This document shows, piece after piece, positions 6,256-13,150 of a DNA stretch of 13,150 bases. Each line of letters begins with the position of its first letter. Position 1 is the stretch's first letter. Below the pieces are notes generated by a model. The model made no database searches. It was given only the letters and a program-made list of their open reading frames with translations, and had not been told where the DNA came from. The position numbers and the translations under genes were made by a program. Source of the stretch: JADHUC01 sp964617665 (GTDB lineage Bacteria > Planctomycetota > Planctomycetia > Pirellulales > Pirellulaceae); NCBI GenBank assembly GCA_964617665.1, contig CAZUAH010000387.1, forward strand, positions 1-13,150, read 5' to 3'.

Positions 6256-8582
6256 CAGGTCACGGAACCTTTCGCTGGGTGGTAACTGGCGGAGTATCCC
6301 ATAATCTGCTCCGAGAGCAACAGACAGATAAGCAGACACATGAGCAACAGACTTCGATCGTTGCCTGCCAAACCCGGCATCTCGTCGCTGACGTCGTCCG
6401 CGTGGCGGAATTCGACCTTTATCGGATCTAGATTTTCGATCAGCGACTTCGAGTCAATCGTCGCTAAATCGCCCTCGTTCGGTTCGACGTTCAAGGCATA
6501 GCGTCGTGCGTCCGCCTCGCCGGCCGTCGTCACCGGCCATGCTTCGTAGATGCCGCTGCGATCCGTTTCGCCTTCCTCGGCCAGCGACGACCGGCCAATG
6601 GCCGCGGACATCACAAGCGAATTCGTCGGCGACTTGGCAGCCACGCGGTCGATCACCAGGCGAGCTTCCGGAGTCTCGCCTGGGATAATGAACTGCATGT
6701 CCTGGCGATACTTGTCGGCTTCCAATTGAATCGCGACCGGGGCACCCACCGGCTGCGATTCGACAGTACGCTGGGCCGATGCCAGATACGACTGCAGTTT
6801 CAACGCCACGACGACAAAGCTGGGATCGTTGCCCCAGTTGTTCCAGTCCGGCGCCAGCGTGGTCAACATTGCCATGACCCGGCCTTCTCCGAACTTGCGC
6901 TCTACGGCCAGCGGCATCCTATTTCGTAGAAACGCGGCGACTTGGACGGTGGAATCGGGGTCGGGTCTCCAGTTCTGCTGGGCTCGAAGGTACTGGTCGA
7001 CCGTGACCAGGCGAATAAAGGGATTCCGCTCGCCCAGGAACACACCGAACACCGGGTGGTCTATGACTTCGATATCCGGTGTGTTTTCCATGGTCTCAGG
7101 AGGCAGGAAGTCGTCGCGAGCAAGTGGCAACGGGAACAGTCCTTCGCCGCCACGATGAAGCCGATTGGTGTAAAAGGAGAGATTGACGTTGGGTCCCACA
7201 AAAAAGCACAGACCGCCGCCGGCCTCGACATAAGCCTCCAGATTCTGGATCGCCCGGTCGTCCAAGCGAGGTACGTCCAGCAGGTAAATGGCTCGATAAC
7301 CTGCCAGCACCTCGGGCGTGGTGTCTCGCAGAAACGCCGCCGTGTTGATCTCCGGGCGGATACCCGTATTCGCGCGTCCCCCCGGACTGAACACCGACTC
7401 GAGAAAGTATGCGTGATGCTGTTCGGTCGAACCGTCGACGATCAAGACCGGTTCGTCCTCAGGGAAATCGACAACGCACCAGCGGAAGTTGTCCGCACCC
7501 ACCGGGTCATCTTCTGGCAGGGACGCTTCGATCACATGCCGGCCGGGCTCGGGGAAGTAGGCTTGGCTGCGTCGCGTGACCGTCTGGCCGGCCTCGATTT
7601 CTTCGATCAAGATCGTGGGCAATTCGTCGACTCTGGCGGTCAGGTTCTCGGGCGCGACCGTTTGCTGCGCTTCCGGATCGTAGAACTTTGTGCGGACTTT
7701 CAGTTGGACGTTGCGGGCCACCTCGCGGCTGAAGTTCTTCACCATGACGTTCACAAACAGCGGAACGCCGGCCGCCTGAGTCTCGTTGGCCGGTCGGATG
7801 TCGATGATGCCTATATTCTGCCGCGTGCTCTTTACGCAGCCCACCAACTGGATCTCTGCAGGCGACCGCTCGATCTGCCGCAACGTCTCGCGGATCTCGG
7901 CCGGATTCTCCCACTGGCCCATACGGAAATCGGACACCACGTAAACCCGTCGATTCTCTTCGCCGGACTGCTTGACCAGTTGGGCAAGCGCCGCCAATGC
8001 GGGCTGCGGACCAACGGACAACTCCGTCACGTAAAACGTGTTCCGTTTTTCCTCCAACGTGACATCGAAGTCCGGGGAAACGACTTCGGCATTGAAGTCG
8101 GCGATCTGATTGTAATCGGTTTCCCCGCCGCCGTTGGCCGATGCGCGAGCCGCGCGCGAGAAACGTATGAGCGTGAATTTCTGGGCGGTGTCTTGAGAAG
8201 CGGCCTGAGCACCAATTCGCTGAACCGCGGCCAGGCCGGTCTCGTACGCGCTGGTTCCGCCATACCGGTCGGACATGGAATAGCTGTCGTCCAACACCAC
8301 GTAGTGATGCGTCGGCTTGCCGCCGAAGATGTCAAGCCACTGTCCGCGCGTGACCCACTGGGCCAGCATAGCCACAATCAATGCGAACGCGGCCATACGC
8401 ATCAGCAACAAGATTAGCTGCTTCAGCCAGATCCACTTCCGGTGTTTTTTGTAGGCCTGCAGAAGGAATTCCATCGCCGCCCACTTCACGCGCCGGTGCC
8501 GCATCATGTTGATCAAATGAATCAACAACGGAACCAAAACGAGGAGGAATCCCCAAGTGAGTGCTTGATGGACAAATTGCAC
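6255..8582 (-). CDS. BatA-like N-terminal double-transmembrane vWA protein
   Basis: A 775-residue protein starting at GTG 8582, 3 nt after the DUF58 stop. AGGA lies 8 nt before the start codon. The N-terminus fits the BatA double-transmembrane domain (PF07584/TIGR02226): helices at about 7-27 and 54-78 flank the basic segment RHRRVKWAAMEFLLQAYKKH. A vWA domain follows with a MIDAS-like DDSYS at 98-102 and VYVVSDFR later. The loop-2 Thr of a full MIDAS is not obvious (TELSVGPQPAL). A GATase1-like segment starts at VLIVDGSTEQHHAYFL and includes GGGLCFFVGPN, with no GxCxG nucleophile elbow, so it is probably non-catalytic. Near the C-terminus is one more helix (LLLMCLLICLLL). It shares this layout with the next gene, so the two are probably ancient paralogues forming a membrane complex (inference). 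Confidence 0.92.
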   Translation of the reverse strand: MQFVHQALTWGFLLVLVPLLIHLINMMRHRRVKWAAMEFLLQAYKKHRKWIWLKQLILLLMRMAAFALIVAMLAQWVTRGQWLDIFGGKPTHHYVVLDDSYSMSDRYGGTSAYETGLAAVQRIGAQAASQDTAQKFTLIRFSRAARASANGGGETDYNQIADFNAEVVSPDFDVTLEEKRNTFYVTELSVGPQPALAALAQLVKQSGEENRRVYVVSDFRMGQWENPAEIRETLRQIERSPAEIQLVGCVKSTRQNIGIIDIRPANETQAAGVPLFVNVMVKNFSREVARNVQLKVRTKFYDPEAQQTVAPENLTARVDELPTILIEEIEAGQTVTRRSQAYFPEPGRHVIEASLPEDDPVGADNFRWCVVDFPEDEPVLIVDGSTEQHHAYFLESVFSPGGRANTGIRPEINTAAFLRDTTPEVLAGYRAIYLLDVPRLDDRAIQNLEAYVEAGGGLCFFVGPNVNLSFYTNRLHRGGEGLFPLPLARDDFLPPETMENTPDIEVIDHPVFGVFLGERNPFIRLVTVDQYLRAQQNWRPDPDSTVQVAAFLRNRMPLAVERKFGEGRVMAMLTTLAPDWNNWGNDPSFVVVALKLQSYLASAQRTVESQPVGAPVAIQLEADKYRQDMQFIIPGETPEARLVIDRVAAKSPTNSLVMSAAIGRSSLAEEGETDRSGIYEAWPVTTAGEADARRYALNVEPNEGDLATIDSKSLIENLDPIKVEFRHADDVSDEMPGLAGNDRSLLLMCLLICLLLSEQIMGYSASYHPAKGSVT

Positions 8583-9456
8583 GGGCTAGTTCCTGTGGTG
8601 CATCCCTAGGCGGTTACTCAAATAGGTCGCTAACGCTGCATCCAATGGCTGACTGGTGCGAATCAGTGCATAGTCGATGGTGTTGCGAACGCAACGACGC
8701 CGGATCTCTTCCAGAAAAGCGTTCAACGCTTCCAGATAGCCTTCGCGCAACGCCCGCGGATTGCAGTTCAAGTGGTCCAGCGTTTCAAGGCCCTCGAATC
8801 GCGTTGGCCCGGCAAACGGGAAATCCAACTCGTCATCGTCCATGACGTGAAAGACCAGGACATCGTGGCCGCGCTGCCGGAGCAGTTTCAAACCCTTGAT
8901 CGTTCCTTCCACGTCGACCAGCAAATCCGAAACCAACACGATCATCCCGCGCCGCGGCAGGTTTTCGGCCGCGGCCCGCAGGGTCGAGTACATCTCGGTC
9001 TTGTCTTTCGGTTCCGTGACGTTCAACGATTCGATGATCGAATGGATGTGGTTCCGCTTGCTGCGAGTGGGAACGCGAGTGCGTACCGTTTCGTCAAACG
9101 CCAGACAGCCCACGGCGTCTTGCTGCTTTAGAAGCAGGTACGCCAGGCTGCCGGCGATCGAGCAGGCGTATTCGTACTTGTTCAGCGCGCCCCGGCCGTA
9201 CGACATGCTGTTGGAGACATCCACCAGCATCGTACATCGCAGGTTAGTGTCCTCTTCGTACTGCTTCACATACAGCCGATCCTGCTTGGCCCAGACCTTC
9301 CAGTCTACATGGCGCAGGTCGTCACCCGCCACATACTCGCGATGTTGCAGAAACTCGACGGACTGTCCAAAGTAGGGACTGCGGTGCATGCCCGAAAGAA
9401 AACCTTCGACGATGTGCCGCGCCCGCAGGTCCAGCCGCGCTATGCGCTTGATCGCC

Positions 9457-10527
<1,071 letters not shown>

Positions 10528-10867
10528 TCGGTTTTGCCTTTCGTTGAGGTATATACAACTCCGAACAACGAGCGGTTTGCGAAACGCCCAACTAAGATTA
10601 GTGCCGTAGAGCCAAGCTGATGTTCAACGGCGAGCACACTTAAAACGGCTCATTAAGGTGGGTTTGGGAGCGAACTGCGGCCGTTTTGTGAGTGAACATT
10701 AATAATAATGTCAGAGTCGCTACTGCCCAGTCGCCCGCTCCGCCCTCGGACCTTCTATTCTAGGATACTCCGAGAAACCTATTGTTCTAGTGTTTTGTTT
10801 CGCGAAGAAGACGCAGGGAACATCCAGACGACTGGCTGCAACAACTGGCAAGAATCCGTGTCAGAAC
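10528..10867 (-). promoter_or_regulatory. Spacer upstream of the MoxR gene, presumed promoter region
   Basis: About 340 nt without a credible gene, presumed to hold the promoter of the four-gene block. A TATATA on the minus strand (10555-10550) could be a -10 box but has no convincing -35 partner. I also see a perfect AT-rich inverted repeat ACATTA-4-TAATGT at 10696-10711 and an 8-bp inverted pair AAAACGGC/GCCGTTTT (10642-10649 and 10680-10687, 30 nt apart), either of which could be an operator or an mRNA leader structure. No riboswitch or RNA gene is recognisable. Short open frames here lack ribosome sites. Confidence 0.35.
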
Positions 10868-10937
10868 CGGGAGGGCGAGGCTCCGGCCGAGCCGAAACCG
10901 AAGAAAGACGCGGCTCAGCGGGGCCTTCGCCCTCCCG
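10868..10937 (-). repeat. GC-rich REP-like hairpin after the methyltransferase gene
   Basis: Perfect 11-bp arms CGGGAGGGCGA (10868-10878) and TCGCCCTCCCG (10927-10937) enclose a second stem GGCTC/GAGCC (10879-10883 and 10889-10893). The element lies 51 nt after the stop of the methyltransferase gene, where it could end or protect the transcript. The sequence type resembles dispersed GC-rich palindromic repeats, but copy number cannot be judged from this window. No T-run follows on the minus strand; on the plus strand it is followed by GAAAA. Confidence 0.55.
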
Positions 10938-10988
10938 AAAACCCGTTCTGAAACGACATCAAGTCGCAGTTGATGGCAGCGGCGCCAA

Positions 10989-12536
10989 TCAAGCAACGAG
11001 CAGCGCCCTCTTGCACAATTCCGACAGTGCGCCGTCCAGCGCCTGCGATACAGCTTGGCTTTCGCCTTCGGTTTTCAATTCGCCAGCAGCGACGGATTGC
11101 CCAAGTTCCTCCAGCAGGGCGTTGCGATCTCGGCGACCGTCCAAGCGGCTGGCCAAGAAATTCTGAACCTCGTCAAGCACAACGTTCTCGTGCACCTGAT
11201 TCACCAGATCGCTCCCCTGCCGGGCCAGGATGCGAGACAGCGGCGTTACCTGTGGTAAATCGCTCACCGCGGTGCACAACTCTGGCGGATGCAGATAGAT
11301 CTTCAATAACCCCGCGACAAGTGCGCCCAACATGGCGCCGGCCAATGTGTTGCGACCGGCGTCACCCTCGCAAGACGCCGTTCGCACGGTCGCGGGTAAT
11401 TCGCTCAGAGCAGCAGTGTGCAACTCGTCGATCCGCGCCGCCTTCGGCCAAATGTCCATCAGATGCCTGATAGCCGCTTTCCCCAACGGGTCACTCGTAG
11501 TGAGCTTGCCCGGCGTGAACTGCAGCCCGACTGGGGCGTGGCTGCCGATGTCAAAGTCGCCAGGCGTAGGCTTCTCGGCCAGCGCGACGTGGAACCGCAT
11601 CATGCTTTCGGGCTTCCACTGCCGGTCCATATCAACCTCGTGGTGGCACAGCAATGTCCTGTGGAACGCTTCGTTGCGCAGGAAATCCAGCAGTTGGCAT
11701 CGCTGAACCACCGGCGTGCGAGCCAGCACCTCTTGCAGCTTGCGCGCCAAGAACGTGCCGCTCATCCCGGCAAAGCTGGCGTCGCTCACGAACTGCAGAT
11801 TGTGATCCTCGGCCCGCTGGACGAACTCGTGAAAATAAAGCGGACGATTCTCTTCGACCAAATAGTCGTGATACAGGTAGTAGTCTTGCGTCGTACGCAG
11901 TAAGTCGCGCTCGCTCCGAAATACCTTCCCTTGCACGGTCTCGGCAGCGACTCGATCCGCAACAAGCTCCACAACCGAACGCGCCTCGGAAATCTGGCGA
12001 GTTGGTTCGGCAAACGCAGTCGCATGATAGCGCATCAGATCGCGTACCAGCTTTTTGGAATACCAGCCCGGGTACACGTTGTACGAGACGACTGCCACAC
12101 CCTGCGGCGACAGATTCTCCTTGCAGATCGTCAGTATCTTCTCCTGGATCTCCTGTGCGACCCAGGAAAAAACACCAGGACACAAAATGTAATCGAACTG
12201 CCCCCACGACTCGTCAATCTCGGTGAAGCTAGCGTGCTTCAGGTCGACGTTGACCAGTCCAAGCTCATCGACGATCGACTGGGCGCCCGCAACCTGATCG
12301 GCGGCAAAGTCGACACCAACAAAGCGGCTGCCGGAAAACTCGCACGCCTGCGGGATCAGATTCCGCCCCGACGCACACCCCAACTCCAACACGCGACACT
12401 GCGTTGTATCTGCAGGCCCGACCCCAAACAGCGAGCCAAGACCTTCCAGACATCGTACATGCGCACCCGGATCAGCAACGCCGAGATACGAGATCTCGGC
12501 GTAAGGACTCTGTGCATGTTCGTCTTGAGCAGTCAT
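10989..12536 (-). CDS. Class I SAM-dependent methyltransferase with regulatory domain (PKMT-like)
   Basis: A 515-residue protein. The N-terminal Rossmann methyltransferase domain shows SAM motif I VLELGCASGRN at 49-59, an acidic residue in FVGVDF at 72-77, and the family segments CPGVFSWV (119-126) and SYNVYPGW (151-158). The middle region (about 210-300, with LLCHHEVDM just after) matches the methyltransferase regulatory domain PF10119. The C-terminal 150 or so residues fit the winged-helix region of PKMT-type proteins. Relatives in Rickettsia (PKMT1/PKMT2) methylate lysines of outer membrane proteins, but many others have no known substrate, so protein-lysine methylation is only a possibility. 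The ATG at 12536 has no clear Shine-Dalgarno. It appears to be monocistronic, with a repeat-laden spacer upstream and a 461-nt spacer before the MoxR gene. Confidence 0.9.
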   Translation of the reverse strand: MTAQDEHAQSPYAEISYLGVADPGAHVRCLEGLGSLFGVGPADTTQCRVLELGCASGRNLIPQACEFSGSRFVGVDFAADQVAGAQSIVDELGLVNVDLKHASFTEIDESWGQFDYILCPGVFSWVAQEIQEKILTICKENLSPQGVAVVSYNVYPGWYSKKLVRDLMRYHATAFAEPTRQISEARSVVELVADRVAAETVQGKVFRSERDLLRTTQDYYLYHDYLVEENRPLYFHEFVQRAEDHNLQFVSDASFAGMSGTFLARKLQEVLARTPVVQRCQLLDFLRNEAFHRTLLCHHEVDMDRQWKPESMMRFHVALAEKPTPGDFDIGSHAPVGLQFTPGKLTTSDPLGKAAIRHLMDIWPKAARIDELHTAALSELPATVRTASCEGDAGRNTLAGAMLGALVAGLLKIYLHPPELCTAVSDLPQVTPLSRILARQGSDLVNQVHENVVLDEVQNFLASRLDGRRDRNALLEELGQSVAAGELKTEGESQAVSQALDGALSELCKRALLVA

Positions 12537-12840
12537 GGTCCGCGAGATTCAATCGCCGGTGCGGGAAGTCCTATCCTGACGATCGGTAGCTTAGACCATC
12601 AGCAATGCCGGAACCAGTACTGCGCGTCTCGAGTCTTTGTAGGTTGGCCCTCCGAGGCCGACCATTTCCCGACGGGCTCGGAGGCCCATCGTACTGACGA
12701 ATCCGAATGACGAACGGAGCTACTACCGCGCTGCACCAGCGTTTTTCAGCAGGATGGCCCCACAAAGCCGCTCTCCCGCCATCGGTCTTCGAGCGCGTTG
12801 TTGACTCGAAGAACCAACTCGCGAGGCTCGTCCTCGTGTC
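12537..12840. other. Spacer upstream of the methyltransferase gene with inverted repeats, no gene
   Basis: I find no credible coding region; short open frames here are Arg/Pro/Ser-rich and have no ribosome site. Two inverted repeats stand out: CCTCCGAG/CTCGGAGG (12649-12656 and 12677-12684, 20-nt loop) and TCTTCGAG/CTCGAAGA (12786-12793 and 12805-12812, 11-nt loop). The promoter of the methyltransferase gene should lie near 12550-12620, but no convincing -35/-10 pair is visible. Confidence 0.5.
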
Positions 12841-12864
12841 CCCTCTCCCGCGCGCGGGAGAGGG
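12841..12864. repeat. Perfect 24-bp palindrome
   Basis: CCCTCTCCCGCG is followed immediately by its exact reverse complement CGCGGGAGAGGG, with no loop. This resembles the widespread CCCTCTCCC...GGGAGAGGG intergenic repeat seen in many GC-rich bacteria (recalled, not searched). Its last base is the first base of the next element. Confidence 0.75.
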
Positions 12865-13044
12865 CTAGCCCGGATTATTCGCGAGTCTGGCCGCGATTGA
12901 CGCGACATCACAGTCTGCAATGAGTTGCAGTCATGTTGCCCAAAACACCGCGCAGATGAGCCGGCACGCGATAGCGTCCGGTTTCTTCGGAAGCGGTAGA
13001 AACCGTGGCTATCGCCAATCGGCTCACGAATAATCCGGGCTAGC
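12864..13044. mobile_element. 181-bp MITE-like inverted-repeat element
   Basis: The ends are inverted copies of each other: 18 perfect bases GCTAGCCCGGATTATTCG (12864-12881) against 13027-13044, extending to 21 of 22 matches (12864-12885 and 13023-13044). The interior carries no gene but has a small hairpin (12915-12930) and a large nested hairpin (12957-13026). A palindromic GCTAGC sits at each extremity, so CTAG could be a target duplication, though this is ambiguous because the site is itself palindromic. Small size, terminal inverted repeats and no transposase suggest a non-autonomous element mobilised in trans. A REP/BIME-type repeat is the alternative. Confidence 0.6.
12957..13026. repeat. 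Nested three-stem hairpin inside the inverted-repeat element
   Basis: Three stems stack in order: TGAGCCG/CGGCTCA (12957-12963 and 13020-13026), GCGATAGC/GCTATCGC (12968-12975 and 13008-13015), and CGGTTTCT/AGAAACCG (12979-12986 and 12998-13005). The loop is 11 nt and the internal bulges are 3-4 nt on each side. This 70-nt structure is strong on either strand and could act as a folded single-stranded DNA or RNA. Confidence 0.7.
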
Positions 13045-13150
13045 GCCGTGCGACCCTGAAAGGCTCTGCCGGTCCGGCGAGATTTCGGAGACGCATAATT
13101 CGACTGTTTGACTTCGGCCCCTGTTGGCTTGCCCGACAGGTGAACCAGTT
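13045..13150. other. Right-edge sequence, no feature recognised
   Basis: These 106 nt hold no credible gene. A weak CCTGT/ACAGG inverted pair near the end (about 13119-13140) is the only structure noted. The region is cut by the window edge. Confidence 0.3.

Noticed and set aside
6256..6339. A longer N-terminus for the second vWA protein starting at 6339
   Set aside because: It would overlap the previous gene by 85 nt, whereas the ATG at 6255 overlaps its stop as TGATG, a typical coupled start placed a normal distance before the first helix.
6942..8417. A 491-codon plus-strand open frame opposite the BatA-like gene
   Set aside because: It is antisense to a gene with clear family motifs, shows no recognisable domain, and its composition (many Arg, His, Gln) is that of a complementary-strand shadow.
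10550..10555. TATATA as the -10 box of the MoxR block promoter
   Set aside because: No acceptable -35 hexamer at 16-18 nt spacing, and the start codon is only 22 nt away, so I mention it only as part of the spacer and do not call a promoter.
12723..12920. Short minus-strand frames across the palindrome at the right edge
   Set aside because: The translated text (SPLPRAGEG-like) is the usual artefact of reading through the CCCTCTCCC repeat; no ribosome site.

Overview
The window looks like bacterial chromosome, most likely a planctomycete. This is an inference from gene content and from the repeat-rich, palindrome-rich spacers; no rRNA or tRNA is present to confirm it. Every gene I can support lies on the minus strand, so the window reads right to left. 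I see no RNA gene, CRISPR array, transposase or phage gene.

Right edge (12537-13150): 614 bases without a credible gene. They carry several inverted repeats, a perfect 24-bp palindrome and, directly against it, a 181-bp element with near-perfect 22-bp inverted ends and a strong internal hairpin. This has the shape of a small non-autonomous mobile element. Next comes a single gene (12536-10989) for a class I SAM-dependent methyltransferase of the PKMT-like type with a regulatory domain. It is followed by a GC-rich REP-like hairpin (10937-10868) and a spacer of about 340 bases.

Main block (10527-3472): four tightly packed genes form a MoxR/vWA membrane cluster. They encode a MoxR AAA+ ATPase, a soluble DUF58 protein, a BatA-like membrane protein with a vWA domain, and a second large vWA membrane protein. 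The junctions are a 32-nt overlap, a 3-nt gap and a TGATG stop/start overlap, so the four are almost certainly co-transcribed and translationally coupled. The expected arrangement is a cytosolic ATPase and its DUF58 partner acting on or with two membrane-anchored, metal-binding vWA proteins, a chaperone-like or assembly role in the envelope. The physiological substrate of such clusters in this lineage is not known to me.

Tail (3326-20): after a candidate intrinsic terminator there are two more genes in the same direction. One encodes a three-helix membrane protein with a long extracytoplasmic part and C-terminal helices, DUF4175/TIGR02302-like in layout. The other encodes a small exported coiled-coil protein with a Gly/Glu/Lys repeat tail. 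They are separated by 172 nt carrying two perfect hairpins. They probably serve the same envelope function but may be transcribed at a different level.

Most unusual points: the second vWA protein appears to have its vWA fold split by a two-helix membrane hairpin plus an acidic linker; the last gene stops inside low-complexity sequence that continues in frame past the stop; and the right edge holds a structured inverted-repeat element.
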